A DNA stretch of 64,000 nucleotides from Shinella sp. (GCA_003248775.1 QFQX01000015.1:18267-82266), one strand, 5' to 3'; shown: positions 8,991 through 18,099, numbered from the stretch's first letter. The notes: generated from the letters alone by a model not told the origin. Numbers and translations are program-made.

Positions 8991-10178
8991 TCAGGCACTC
9001 GCCCGGACGGGACGTCCGCGAAGCGCATCCTCGTAAATTGCGGCATAACGATCCGCAACGCTCTCCCATGCATGGATTGCAGCCGCATCGATCATGGCGT
9101 TGCGAACGGTTTCCGGATCGGACGACAGGTGCTGGTAAGCCTTGCGGACAGCCGCCGCCGCCTCTTCCGGCCGTGCGAAATCGGCAAGGAAGATGCCGCC
9201 ATGCCGCTTGCCGAGCGCATGATAGGCGTCGTTGGTATGCAGGACCGGAACGAGACCGGCGCTCATCGCTTCGACGGCGACAAGGCCGAAGCCCTCATAT
9301 TCCGATGCGGAAGCGAAGAGCGACGCACGGCCGATCAGCTTGCGAACCTCCGCATTCTCCAGACCCACATGCAGGGTGACCTGCCCTTCCAGCCCTCGCC
9401 GTGCGATTTCGTTGCGGATATCCGCCTCGCTATGGTCGGAAACCGAACCGACGACGTCGAGTGCCCAACCGGGCTCGATCTTGTTCAGCGCGTAGATCGT
9501 GTCGAACAGCCGGTCCAGCCTCTTGTTCACGGAGAAGCGCCCGATGGTGATGATGCGACGCCTCGGCACGGATGAGGAAAGGCGGGCGAATTTCTCGTTG
9601 TCGACACCGTTCTCGACAAGCACGGAACGCCGGTCGGCGATCTGCGCGAACAGGTCGAGATCCGACTGGCTGCAGCAGACCACGGAGCGATAGGCGGACG
9701 CCGAAAGCCGGGTCACCGTCTTGAACCAGATATTCTTGATCGCCGCATAGTTCTTGGTGTGGAAGAAGCCGCCATGGGTCGTCGCAACCATCGGCTTGCC
9801 ATGGAACGGCCGCGTCCAGGCCAGTGCATCGAAGAAGAAGTCGATCGCATGCACATGTACGAGATCCGCATCGCCGATATGGCGGAATACCTGCGGAGCG
9901 ACGGGATAACGGGAGCTTCCCTTCCACGGGATGCGCACCACCTCGACACCGTCGATCACGTCATGCGCCGGCAGCGTCGTGCCGGGATCGACAAAGAGAC
10001 GGTCGAGCGTGACGACGCGAACACGAAAACCCCGTTTCAAGAGCAGCCGGCTGAGATTGGAAACGACATCTTCCAGCCCGCCGCGACTTGGCGGATACTG
10101 ACGGACGACCTGCACGACGAGAGGAGAGCCTGACTTGCCGAGCGGAATCGATCCGGCTGTGGAAGAGCTGAACGCCAT
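8991..10178 (-). CDS. GumH/AceC-like GT4 mannosyltransferase
   Basis: A 395-residue GT4 glycosyltransferase. It matches xanthan GumH across its length as I recall that sequence: VVRQYPPSRGGLEDVV, VTLDRLFVDP, GSSRYPVAP, IDFFFDALAWTRPFHGKP, THGGFFHT and the E-x7-E motif SEYEGFGLVAVEAMSAG. GumH adds alpha-1,3-mannose to cellobiosyl-diphospho-undecaprenol at the inner face of the membrane. This is the first gene of the leftward operon, and its stop lies 4 bases from the start of the GumK-like gene. The pairing reproduces the third and fourth sugar-transfer steps of xanthan and acetan assembly. Genes for the first two steps (GumD/GumM-like) are not in the window. Confidence 0.85.
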   Translation of the reverse strand: MAFSSSTAGSIPLGKSGSPLVVQVVRQYPPSRGGLEDVVSNLSRLLLKRGFRVRVVTLDRLFVDPGTTLPAHDVIDGVEVVRIPWKGSSRYPVAPQVFRHIGDADLVHVHAIDFFFDALAWTRPFHGKPMVATTHGGFFHTKNYAAIKNIWFKTVTRLSASAYRSVVCCSQSDLDLFAQIADRRSVLVENGVDNEKFARLSSSVPRRRIITIGRFSVNKRLDRLFDTIYALNKIEPGWALDVVGSVSDHSEADIRNEIARRGLEGQVTLHVGLENAEVRKLIGRASLFASASEYEGFGLVAVEAMSAGLVPVLHTNDAYHALGKRHGGIFLADFARPEEAAAAVRKAYQHLSSDPETVRNAMIDAAAIHAWESVADRYAAIYEDALRGRPVRASA

Positions 10179-10523
10179 TTTTCACCTGCCTGGTTTGCGG
10201 CTCCGGAGAAGATCTGCAACTCCGGGAGAACACCTCACGATGACCTATTCTCAACGCCGCCAACTCTTAACATCAGGTGTTCTCGGCCTTCTCCGCGCCG
10301 CTTGCTTGCGAGCAGGGTTAATACTTGCAATAGCTTGTGTTCAGGCTTGGTTAAGTGTGGAGTGGAGAGGATTTATCCGAAATCGCGCTCGGCCGGAGAC
10401 ACGCTTGCGGCCAAAAGCGATGGAACCGGACACGGGCTTGGAAACAGGATCGACGCGGAAAACGCCTGGTGAGGCGAAAGTTCGCGATACGGTCCTTCTG
10501 ACGGGAGAACGGGTATCGGCATC
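10179..10523. promoter_or_regulatory. Divergent intergenic region between the glycosyltransferase operon and the GumC-like gene
   Basis: These 345 bases contain no credible gene. The part nearest the leftward operon (about 10260-10370) is AT-richer and includes several TTAA/TTAAG steps, the likeliest place for the leftward promoter. A GGGAGAA ribosome-site candidate precedes the TTG start at 10524. I see no clear operator, riboswitch or terminator. Confidence 0.4.
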
Positions 10524-12530
10524 TTGCGACAGACAGGACTGTGGAAGCGGTGGCTGCTCCTCGTGGCCTGCGCAGTCGCGTTCTGTGCTCTGCTGGCCGC
10601 AATCCATGTCTTTCGCCAACAGGCAAGCTTTACCGCGACCACGGAACTGCTGGTGGACCCGGCCGACCTCGTAACGACGAGCACGGATGGTGGGACAGGA
10701 AGCGCCCGACCCGACCCGTCAAGTCTCGACAGTCAGGTCTATGTGATGCAATCGCGCCGGGTACTCGACGCCATCGCCACCGAACTCGATCTCGCAAGCG
10801 ACCCGGCTTTCGGCTCTCAGCGCACCTCATCGAACCGGGCGGCTACCGCAGCGCAGAACGCCGTAGCTGAACGATTGCGATCACGCCTGACGATTACCCG
10901 GGCCGGGAAATCCAGCGTCTTCAGGATCACCGCCCAACATCCGGACGGAACGCGCGCGGCACAGATCGCCGACACCGCGGCAAACGTCTATCTCCGGCAA
11001 TTGAGGGAAGCGCGCAATGAGGAGACGAAACGCACCGCCGATGCCCTCGCCGCAAAGGCGAACGAACTGGGAGAGAGCGTTCACAAGGCCGATCTCGCCT
11101 TGCAAACGTTCAGGGCGGAAAACGGCCTTGTCGGCGCTGAACAGCTGGGACAGTTGGCCGACCAGCAGCTAGCCAGCCTTAACCAGCAACTGCTAGACGC
11201 CAGAAACGCAGAGGAACAGCAGCGCACCATATACGAACAGGCGCGCAACCTGACGGTCGGTTCGCTGGAACAGGGAACCATTCCCGAGGTCCTGCAATCC
11301 GGCGCCATCGCGCGTTTGCGCGAACGTTTTGACGCCTTGCAAGAGAGGTATTCGGAACTTGCCATCCATCTCGGCCCGGATCATCCGCAGATGCGTGCGC
11401 TCGACACGCAGATGACCAGCGTGAAGCAGACGATGCGGACGGAGATCGACCGTCTCAGGCAATCGCTGCAATCCAGCTACCAGCGCGCGACCGCCAATAC
11501 CCGCTCGCTTGCCGGCCAACTGGAGACGCTGACCAAAGCAAGCGTCGACAGTGCTGCCGTCCGAAGCAGGCTGCGCCAGCTCGAGACCGAGGCCGAAGCC
11601 GCGCGCACGCCCTACAGGGAAGCAATGGACCGGGTAGAGGAATACAGCCGGCAGCAATCCCTTGTGACGCTCAATTCACGCATCCTCACTGCCGCCGTGC
11701 CGGTTGAAACACAACCGCCCGTCAGGACATGGCCTCTTCTGGGGGCCGTCCTGCTTGGCGGCCTCGCCATCGGCAGTGGCCTCACCTTCCTGACCGGCTT
11801 GCCCGTCTCCAGACGGTTGACGGAACAGACCCTCGTGAAACAGACCGGCTTCCCGATCCTTGGCCGTGTCTCGTCCGCGGCACAGACAACGCGGAAATCC
11901 TCCGGCCTCGCACGGTTCCTGCGGATTGGCCGGTCGCCCCGCACGGCATCGCCCCGAGCCGCCAACGACGGCATTCGCAATGTGGCAGATCGGCTGCAGG
12001 CGGCGATGCCGACAGGACGCCGCGGCACGGTTCTGCTCATCGGCATCGGCGATCTCAACGAGCCACGCGCGGTGGCCGCAGACATAGTGCAGGAACTGAT
12101 CGATGCCGGCCGCGATATTCTCTACGCCCCCGGCGCATTGAAGCCAAAGGTGACACGCCTCGGCACTGAACCCCGACAAGGGGTAATGGGCCTTGCCGAC
12201 GCGGCAACGGAAGGATCGGCCCCGCTCGCTGACCTCCTGAAATACGAACATCTTCCCTCTGCGGCGAAAGTGACGGCTTTCGCCGGCATCGGCCGCACGT
12301 TCTCCCGCTATGACAGCATTTCTCACCCTTCGAATGCCGATATGGTGGTCATCAATGCCTGCGGAACACCGGCGGCGAAATGTCTTCCCCAACTCGTTCA
12401 TGAAGCCGATACTATCGTGGTTCTGATGGAGATCGGCCGGACAAGCGGTTCCGACGTCGACGATCTCCTCGAAACACTGGGCTACAGCCGCGACATCGTA
12501 CTCGGCATCGTTCTGGTGGAACCGACCTGA
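10524..12530 (+). CDS. GumC/Wzc-like polysaccharide co-polymerase with degenerate tyrosine-kinase domain
   Basis: A 668-residue chain-length determinant. It has an N-terminal membrane helix (WLLLVACAVAFCALLAAIHVF), a Wzz domain to about residue 110, long coiled-coil segments (about 160-360), a GNVR-like segment ending near the second membrane helix (WPLLGAVLLGGLAIGSGLTFL), and a cytoplasmic tail with the remains of a BY-kinase. The Walker A position (about residues 505-514) reads LLIGIGDLNE with no GK[ST], and the Walker A' aspartate is replaced in MVVINACG. No Tyr-rich tail follows. It is therefore expected to control chain length without phosphorylation. The start is a TTG; no in-frame ATG lies between it and the upstream stop at 10470, and a later ATG would delete the first helix. 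Confidence 0.8.
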   Translation: MRQTGLWKRWLLLVACAVAFCALLAAIHVFRQQASFTATTELLVDPADLVTTSTDGGTGSARPDPSSLDSQVYVMQSRRVLDAIATELDLASDPAFGSQRTSSNRAATAAQNAVAERLRSRLTITRAGKSSVFRITAQHPDGTRAAQIADTAANVYLRQLREARNEETKRTADALAAKANELGESVHKADLALQTFRAENGLVGAEQLGQLADQQLASLNQQLLDARNAEEQQRTIYEQARNLTVGSLEQGTIPEVLQSGAIARLRERFDALQERYSELAIHLGPDHPQMRALDTQMTSVKQTMRTEIDRLRQSLQSSYQRATANTRSLAGQLETLTKASVDSAAVRSRLRQLETEAEAARTPYREAMDRVEEYSRQQSLVTLNSRILTAAVPVETQPPVRTWPLLGAVLLGGLAIGSGLTFLTGLPVSRRLTEQTLVKQTGFPILGRVSSAAQTTRKSSGLARFLRIGRSPRTASPRAANDGIRNVADRLQAAMPTGRRGTVLLIGIGDLNEPRAVAADIVQELIDAGRDILYAPGALKPKVTRLGTEPRQGVMGLADAATEGSAPLADLLKYEHLPSAAKVTAFAGIGRTFSRYDSISHPSNADMVVINACGTPAAKCLPQLVHEADTIVVLMEIGRTSGSDVDDLLETLGYSRDIVLGIVLVEPT

Positions 12531-12627
12531 AAAGGCACCCAGCCGGCATCGCCCTTGCAAGCTGTCACGCGCTCATGTTTTCTGACCGCACGGCAATTGG
12601 CATCGAAAGTCCGGGACGCGAAGCAGC

Positions 12628-13587
12628 ATGCGGGAAACAGACAACAATGTGCAGGATGTGGGCTTCATCCTGATCCCCGGCTTTGCCCTGATGTGCTACG
12701 CCTCCGCCGTCGAGCCGCTGCGGGCGGTCAACCTGCTTGCCGGGCGCGAACTCTATCGCGTCCACGTCTATTCGCCGTCGGGTGAACTTGTTCCCTCCTC
12801 TTCGGGCGCCGTCGTCCCGGCCGAACCGCTGGCGGCAGCGAAACGGGACCGTCTGCATTCGCTCTTCGTCATCGCCGGCGGCCATCCCTCCGGCTGGCAA
12901 TGGCCGGCCGTTCATGCCAGCCTGCGCGCCTTCGAGCGCGATGGCGTGACGATTGGCGGGATATCGGGCGGACCCTATCTGCTTGCCGCCGCCGGCCTCC
13001 TGACCGATCACCGCTTCACCATCCACTGGGAACACGCGCCGGCTCTCATCGAGGATTTTCCGGGGCTCAAGCCCGAGCAGGCGCGCTATATCTTCGACCG
13101 CAATCTCCTGACCTGCGGCGGCGGCGTGGCGCCTCTCGACATGATGCATGCGTTGATCTCCGCCCGCTTCGGCCCCGCCTTCGCCACCCGCGTCAGTGAC
13201 TGGTACCTGCATACCCATGTCGCCTCATCCGCCGAACCTCAGCGGGCTTCACTCGCCGAACGTCATGGCCTGCATCATCCGGCGCTGCTCGCGGTGCTTG
13301 AGAAGATGGAAGCGACCATCGAGCATCCGCTCGACCGGGATGCCATGGCGCGGTTTGCCGGCATCACGCCCCGCCATCTCGACCGGTTGTTCGCCGAACA
13401 TCTCGCCTCGACCTTCCTGCGGGAATACCGTCGCCTCAGGCTCGAGCACGCCCGCAAGCTGCTGCAGCAGAGCGCCCTTTCCGTGTCCGAGATCGCCTTC
13501 GCCTGCGGATTTGCCAGCCCCGCCCATTTCGCCCGCCGCTACCGGGAACTCTACGGCACCACGCCGAAAAAGGGCCGCAGCCTGTGA
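12628..13587 (+). CDS. glxA: GlxA-type AraC-family regulator with DJ-1/PfpI domain
   Basis: A 319-residue regulator. The N-terminal half (about 10-190) is a DJ-1/PfpI-like ligand domain (FILIPGFALMCYASAVEPLR, LFVIAGGHP, GISGGPYLLAAAG). The C-terminal half is a two-helix-turn-helix AraC domain (DAMARFAGITPRHLDRLF and SVSEIAFACGFASPAHFARRYRE). This domain pair is seen in regulators of choline, carnitine, glycine betaine and dimethylglycine use, and in rhizobial GlxA next to glxBCD-glnT. It lies 128 bases before glxB in the same direction and is the obvious candidate activator for that operon. Two palindromes in the gap are candidate sites. Confidence 0.85.
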   Translation: MRETDNNVQDVGFILIPGFALMCYASAVEPLRAVNLLAGRELYRVHVYSPSGELVPSSSGAVVPAEPLAAAKRDRLHSLFVIAGGHPSGWQWPAVHASLRAFERDGVTIGGISGGPYLLAAAGLLTDHRFTIHWEHAPALIEDFPGLKPEQARYIFDRNLLTCGGGVAPLDMMHALISARFGPAFATRVSDWYLHTHVASSAEPQRASLAERHGLHHPALLAVLEKMEATIEHPLDRDAMARFAGITPRHLDRLFAEHLASTFLREYRRLRLEHARKLLQQSALSVSEIAFACGFASPAHFARRYRELYGTTPKKGRSL

Positions 13588-13633
13588 ATTGACGACGGAA
13601 CCTTCGCCACATTCAACATAAGTTTCATTGTAG

Positions 13634-13646
13634 GAAATTAAATTTC
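13634..13646. promoter_or_regulatory. Palindrome GAAATTAAATTTC upstream of glxB
   Basis: A perfect 13-base AT-rich palindrome 70 bases before the glxB start. It is a candidate operator or part of the promoter region in the only sizeable gap of the glx cluster. The binding protein is unknown; GlxA is the natural suspect. Confidence 0.35.
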
Positions 13647-13683
13647 TCTTTGGTTGATTTGCCGTTTTTCCTTTGCTAGCCAT

Positions 13684-13697
13684 TGTGCAGTTGCACA
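13684..13697. promoter_or_regulatory. Palindrome TGTGCA-GT-TGCACA just upstream of glxB
   Basis: Two 6-base arms in perfect inverted symmetry around GT, ending 18 bases before the glxB ATG and immediately before its ribosome site (AAGGAG). It could be an operator overlapping the leader or a small RNA hairpin at the 5' end of the message. Confidence 0.35.
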
Positions 13698-13715
13698 CTG
13701 GCAAGGAGAAAAGCG

Positions 13716-14621
13716 ATGTGCGGAATCGTCGGCCTGTTCCTAAAGGACAAGAGCCTTGAACCCCAACTTGGCGCCCTGCTCTCGGACATGTTGATCACCA
13801 TGACCGACCGCGGACCGGATTCGGCGGGCATCGCGATCTATGGCGGTGCGCCCGCGGGCAAGGCCAAGATCACGGTACAATCCGCCGAGCCGGACCAGGA
13901 ATTCTCCGGCCTGGAAGCAGACCTCACCAAGGTGGGAATTCCGGCAAGCGTGACACTGAAGAGCACCCATGCCGTCATCGAGATCGATGAAGGCAAGCTT
14001 GGCGAGATCCGCGCCGTGCTTGCCGAAATCCGTCCAGACATCCGGATCATGGGGTCGGGCGAAAGCGTCGAGATCTACAAGGAAACCGGCCTGCCGAAGG
14101 ATGTGGTCTCCCGTTTCGACGTGCGCGCCATGGGCGGCACCCACGGCATCGGCCACACCCGCATGGCGACGGAAAGCGCGGTCACGACGCTCGGCGCGCA
14201 CCCCTTCTCCACCGGCCCCGACCAGTGCCTCGTGCACAACGGCTCGCTTTCGAACCACAACAACCTGCGCCGCGAACTGAAGCGGGAAGGCATGAGCTTC
14301 GAGACCGACAATGACTCCGAGGTCGCAGCCGCCTATCTCACCGCGGAAATGGCCAAGGGCAAGGATCTCGGCAAGGCGCTCGAAAGCGCCCTCGACGATC
14401 TCGACGGCTTCTTCACCTTCGTCGTCGGCACGAAATCCGGCTTCGGCGTGCTTCGCGATCCCATCGCCTGCAAGCCGGCCGTGATGGCCGAGACCGACCA
14501 GTACGTCGCCTTCGGCTCCGAATATCGCGCACTCGTCGGCCTGCCCGGCATCGAAACCGCCAGGATCTGGGAGCCGGAGCCGGCGACCGTCTATTTCTGG
14601 GATCACGAGAAAGCCGCCTGA
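13716..14621 (+). CDS. glxB: Class II glutamine amidotransferase subunit of N-methylglutamate synthase-like enzyme (GlxB/MgsA)
   Basis: A 301-residue Ntn-type amidotransferase. The ATG at 13716 is chosen because it places Cys2 (MCGIVGLF) as the N-terminal nucleophile after Met removal, and AAGGAG lies upstream. Family motifs are TDRGPDSAG, GIGHTRMATESAVTTLGAHPF and LVHNGSLSNH. It corresponds to the amidotransferase part of glutamate synthase GltB, split into its own polypeptide. With GlxC and GlxD it should form N-methylglutamate synthase, releasing ammonia (or methylamine from gamma-glutamylmethylamide) for the FMN subunit. GlxC starts 3 bases after its stop, so the genes are translationally close-coupled. 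Confidence 0.85.
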   Translation: MCGIVGLFLKDKSLEPQLGALLSDMLITMTDRGPDSAGIAIYGGAPAGKAKITVQSAEPDQEFSGLEADLTKVGIPASVTLKSTHAVIEIDEGKLGEIRAVLAEIRPDIRIMGSGESVEIYKETGLPKDVVSRFDVRAMGGTHGIGHTRMATESAVTTLGAHPFSTGPDQCLVHNGSLSNHNNLRRELKREGMSFETDNDSEVAAAYLTAEMAKGKDLGKALESALDDLDGFFTFVVGTKSGFGVLRDPIACKPAVMAETDQYVAFGSEYRALVGLPGIETARIWEPEPATVYFWDHEKAA

Positions 14622-14624
14622 ACC

Positions 14625-15311
14625 ATGCCAGTCTTCGACCTCTCCCAAACGCCGCTCCGCGAGCTCAACAGCGCGCTTCACCAGATAGAGAAGGGCGCCA
14701 ACGACACCGTCTTCGAAGTCGTGAACCCGCGCGGCAGCCACGCGGTCGCAGTCGGGATCGACAGCCCCGTCACCGTCGAGGTGAAGGGCTCCGTCGGTTA
14801 CTACTGCGCCGGCATGAACGACGGCGGCACGGTCACCGTGCACGGTTCGGCCGGCCCCGGCGTCGCCGAAAACATGATGTCCGGCACCGTCGTCATTGAG
14901 GGCGACGCCTCGCAATATGCCGGCGCGACCGGCCGCGGCGGGCTTCTCGTCATCAAGGGCAATGCCGCCTCGCGCTGCGGCATCTCGATGAAGGGTATCG
15001 ACATCGTCGTCCATGGCAATATCGGCCACATGTCCGCCTTCATGGGGCAATCAGGCCATCTGGTCGTGCTCGGCGATGCCGGCGAGGCCCTGGGCGACAG
15101 TCTTTACGAAGCGAAGCTCTTCGTGCGCGGCACGGTAAAAAGCCTCGGCGCGGATTGCGTCGAAAAGCAGATGAAGCCGAAGCATCTCGAAAAGCTCGCC
15201 GCCCTCCTGGAAAAGGCAGGCGTCAAGGACGTCAAACCGGAAGAGTTCAAGCGCTACGGCTCCGCCCGCAAGCTCTACAATTTCAACATCGACAACGCCG
15301 ACGCGTACTGA
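14625..15311 (+). CDS. glxC: GXGXG-domain subunit (GltB C-terminal-like; GlxC/MgsB)
   Basis: A 228-residue right-handed beta-helix protein of the GXGXG type, equivalent to the C-terminal domain of GltB. The repeated glycine pattern is visible in GSVGYYCAGMNDGGTVTV, GSAGPGVAENMMSGTVVIEG and GNAASRCGISMKGIDIVVHG. It has no catalytic residues of its own and serves as the structural subunit linking the amidotransferase and FMN subunits. It sits between glxB (3-base gap) and glxD (14-base gap). Confidence 0.85.
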   Translation: MPVFDLSQTPLRELNSALHQIEKGANDTVFEVVNPRGSHAVAVGIDSPVTVEVKGSVGYYCAGMNDGGTVTVHGSAGPGVAENMMSGTVVIEGDASQYAGATGRGGLLVIKGNAASRCGISMKGIDIVVHGNIGHMSAFMGQSGHLVVLGDAGEALGDSLYEAKLFVRGTVKSLGADCVEKQMKPKHLEKLAALLEKAGVKDVKPEEFKRYGSARKLYNFNIDNADAY

Positions 15312-15325
15312 GGCGAGGAACAGCC

Positions 15326-16654
15326 ATGAGCTATCAGAACCCCTACACCCCGCCGCGCAAGTCAGCCACTTTCGATGACTATACGCTTGCCGAAATCCGT
15401 CGCGCCGCGGCAACCGGCATCTATGACATTCGCGGCGGCGGCACCAAGCGCAAGGTGCCCCACTTCGACGATCTGCTGTTCCTCGGCGCGTCGATCTCTC
15501 GCTATCCGCTCGAAGGCTACCGCGAGAAGTGCGATACATCGGTCGTCCTCGGCACCCGCTTTGCCAAGAAGCCGATCGAGCTGAAGATCCCGATCACCAT
15601 TGCCGGCATGAGCTTCGGCGCGCTTTCCGGCAATGCCAAGGAAGCCCTTGGACGCGGCGCGACGCTCGCCGGCACCTCCACCACGACGGGTGACGGCGGC
15701 ATGACCGACGAGGAGCGCGGCCACTCCGAAAAGCTCGTCTATCAGTACCTGCCTTCCCGCTACGGCATGAACCCGAAGGATCTTCGCCGCGCCGATGCGA
15801 TCGAGGTCGTGGTGGGACAGGGCGCCAAGCCCGGCGGCGGCGGCATGCTGCTCGGCCAGAAGATTTCCGACCGCGTCGCCGAAATGCGCACGCTGCCCAA
15901 GGGCATCGACCAGCGCTCGGCCTGCCGTCACCCCGACTGGACCGGCCCGGACGACCTGGAAATCAAGATCCTCGAGCTGCGTGAAATCACCGACTGGGAA
16001 AAGCCGATCTATATCAAGGTCGGCGGCGCACGCCCCTATTACGACACGGCACTGGCCGTGAAGGCCGGGGCAGATGTCGTGGTTCTCGACGGCATGCAGG
16101 GCGGCACGGCGGCAACGCAGGACGTCTTCATCGAAAATGTCGGCATGCCGACGCTCGCCTGCATCCGCCCGGCCGTTCAGGCGCTTCAGGATCTCGGCAT
16201 GCACCGCAAGGTCCAGCTCGTCGTCTCCGGCGGCATCCGCTCGGGCGCCGATGTCGCCAAGGCGCTTGCGCTCGGCGCCGATGCGGTCTCCATCGGCACG
16301 GCGGCGCTGGTCGCCATCGGCGATAACGATCCGCACTGGGAAGCGGAATATCAGAAGCTCGGCACCACGGCCGGTGCCTATGACGACTGGCACGAGGGCA
16401 AGGACCCCGCCGGCATCACCACGCAGGACCCGGAACTCGCCAGGCGGCTCGATCCGGAAATCGCCGGCCGCAGGCTCGCCAATTACCTCAAGGTCATGAC
16501 GCTCGAGGCCCAGACCATCGCCCGCGCCTGCGGCAAGAACAAACTGCACAATCTGGAGCCGGAAGACCTCTGCGCTCTCACCATGGAAGCCGCCGCCATG
16601 GCGCAGGTGCCACTTGCCGGCACCAGCTGGTACCCCGGCAAGGGAGGATTCTGA
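15326..16654 (+). CDS. glxD: FMN-binding glutamate-synthase-like subunit (GlxD/MgsC)
   Basis: A 442-residue alpha/beta-barrel protein homologous to the FMN domain of glutamate synthase. It shows AGMSFGALSGNAKEALGRGA, GGTAATQDVFIENVGMP and the C-terminal phosphate-binding segment SGGIRSGADVAKALALGADAVSIG. It is the catalytic subunit that condenses 2-oxoglutarate with the nitrogen delivered through GlxB. The ATG at 15326 follows a GAGGAA ribosome site; longer upstream starts would run into glxC. glnT follows after 63 bases. Confidence 0.85.
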   Translation: MSYQNPYTPPRKSATFDDYTLAEIRRAAATGIYDIRGGGTKRKVPHFDDLLFLGASISRYPLEGYREKCDTSVVLGTRFAKKPIELKIPITIAGMSFGALSGNAKEALGRGATLAGTSTTTGDGGMTDEERGHSEKLVYQYLPSRYGMNPKDLRRADAIEVVVGQGAKPGGGGMLLGQKISDRVAEMRTLPKGIDQRSACRHPDWTGPDDLEIKILELREITDWEKPIYIKVGGARPYYDTALAVKAGADVVVLDGMQGGTAATQDVFIENVGMPTLACIRPAVQALQDLGMHRKVQLVVSGGIRSGADVAKALALGADAVSIGTAALVAIGDNDPHWEAEYQKLGTTAGAYDDWHEGKDPAGITTQDPELARRLDPEIAGRRLANYLKVMTLEAQTIARACGKNKLHNLEPEDLCALTMEAAAMAQVPLAGTSWYPGKGGF

Positions 16655-16717
16655 CCCTCCCGACAACTCCGCATACATCGCCAGAAGTGTCTTCATAAAA
16701 TCCAAAAGGGGAACGAA

Positions 16718-18025
16718 GTGACACTGGATCTCGAAAGCTATGCCAAGGAGCATGGTGTCAAGTATTTCATGATCAGCTATACCGATCTCTTCGGCGGACA
16801 GCGGGCCAAGCTCGTTCCCGCCGCGGCGATCAAGGGCATGCAGGAGGAAGGCGCGGGCTTTGCCGGCTTCGCCACCTGGCTCGACATGACACCCGCCCAT
16901 CCCGACCTTTTCGCCCTGCCGGACGCCTCCTCCGTCATCCAGCTCCCGTGGAAGAAGGAAGTCGCCTGGGTGGCGGCTGACTGCTACATGGAAGGAAAGC
17001 CAGTCGAGCAGGCTCCGCGCAACGTGTTGAAACGGCTGATCGCGGAAGCTGGCGCCGACGGGATGCGGGTAAAGACCGGCGTTGAGGCCGAATTCTTCCT
17101 GATTTCCGCCGACGGATCGGAAATTTCCGACGGAGCCGATACCGCCGAAAAGCCCTGCTACGACCAGCAGGCGCTGCTGCGTCGCTACGACGTGATTTCC
17201 GAGATCTGCGACTACATGCTGGAACTGGGCTGGGGTCCCTACCAGAACGACCATGAGGACGCGAACGGCCAGTTCGAGATGAACTGGGAATTCGACGACG
17301 CGCTGAAGACCGCCGACAAGCATTCCTTCTTCAAATTCATGGTGAAATCGGTTGCTGAGAAACATGGGCTTCGCGCTACCTTCATGCCAAAACCCTTCAA
17401 GGGATTGACCGGCAATGGCTGCCATTGCCACATCTCGGTCTGGGATGCGCATGGCAAGGTCAATGTCTTTGCCGATGGCGACACGGACTTCGGCCTTTCG
17501 GCCAAGGGCCGAAATTTCCTCGGCGGCATCATGGCGCATGCCTCGGCAATCGCCGCCATCACCAATCCAACGGTCAACTCCTACAAGCGCATCAACGCGC
17601 CGCGCACCATCTCCGGCGCCACATGGTCGCCGAACACCGTCACCTGGACCGGCAACAACCGCACCCATATGGTGCGCGTACCCGGCCCCGGCCGCTTCGA
17701 GCTGCGCCTGCCGGATGGAGCCGTAAACCCCTATCTCCTGCAGGCCGTCATCATCGCCTGCGGCATCAACGGCGTTCGCAGCAAGGCCGACCCCGGCCCG
17801 CACTACGACATAGACATGTATCAGGAAGGCCATCTGGTGAAGGACGCGCCGCGTCTTCCGCTCAATCTTCTCGATGCCCTGCGTGAATACGACGGGGATA
17901 CGCTTTTGAAAGACGCAATGGGAACGGAGTTTTCCGCCGCCTATCTTAAGCTCAGGCACAATGAATGGAACGCCTACGCCGCCCATTTTACCGAGTGGGA
18001 ACGCACCACCACACTCGACATCTAG
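16718..18025 (+). CDS. glnT: GlnT-type glutamine synthetase homologue, probable gamma-glutamylmethylamide synthetase
   Basis: A 435-residue member of the glutamine synthetase fold (type called GlnT or GSIII in rhizobia). The catalytic part has GVEAEFFL, NDHEDANGQFEMNW, GNGCHCHISVWD and NRTHMVRVPGPGRFELRLPDG. A GTG start at 16718 follows an AAAGGGG ribosome site. In methylotrophs the same subfamily (GmaS) joins methylamine to glutamate, and the product is used by the GlxBCD/MgsABC enzyme. The position directly after glxD makes that reaction more likely than ammonia assimilation, but sequence alone cannot separate them. A strong terminator follows. Confidence 0.8.
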   Translation: MTLDLESYAKEHGVKYFMISYTDLFGGQRAKLVPAAAIKGMQEEGAGFAGFATWLDMTPAHPDLFALPDASSVIQLPWKKEVAWVAADCYMEGKPVEQAPRNVLKRLIAEAGADGMRVKTGVEAEFFLISADGSEISDGADTAEKPCYDQQALLRRYDVISEICDYMLELGWGPYQNDHEDANGQFEMNWEFDDALKTADKHSFFKFMVKSVAEKHGLRATFMPKPFKGLTGNGCHCHISVWDAHGKVNVFADGDTDFGLSAKGRNFLGGIMAHASAIAAITNPTVNSYKRINAPRTISGATWSPNTVTWTGNNRTHMVRVPGPGRFELRLPDGAVNPYLLQAVIIACGINGVRSKADPGPHYDIDMYQEGHLVKDAPRLPLNLLDALREYDGDTLLKDAMGTEFSAAYLKLRHNEWNAYAAHFTEWERTTTLDI

Positions 18026-18073
18026 GGCGGCCGGAACTTCCGTTCGGGCGACAATTCGCCATTCCCGAATCAC

Positions 18074-18099
18074 GGCGTCGGATCTATCCGACGCCTTTT
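18074..18099 (+). terminator. Rho-independent terminator after glnT
   Basis: A 9-bp GC-rich stem (GGCGTCGGA / TCCGACGCC) with a TCTA loop, followed by TTTT. It closes the glx-glnT transcript and implies that purU has its own promoter in the roughly 50 bases that remain. Confidence 0.8.

Noticed and set aside
13740..15050. 436-codon minus-strand open frame across glxB and glxC
   Set aside because: It is antisense to coupled glx genes. The composition is dominated by Ala, Gly, Asp and His, as expected of a mirrored frame.
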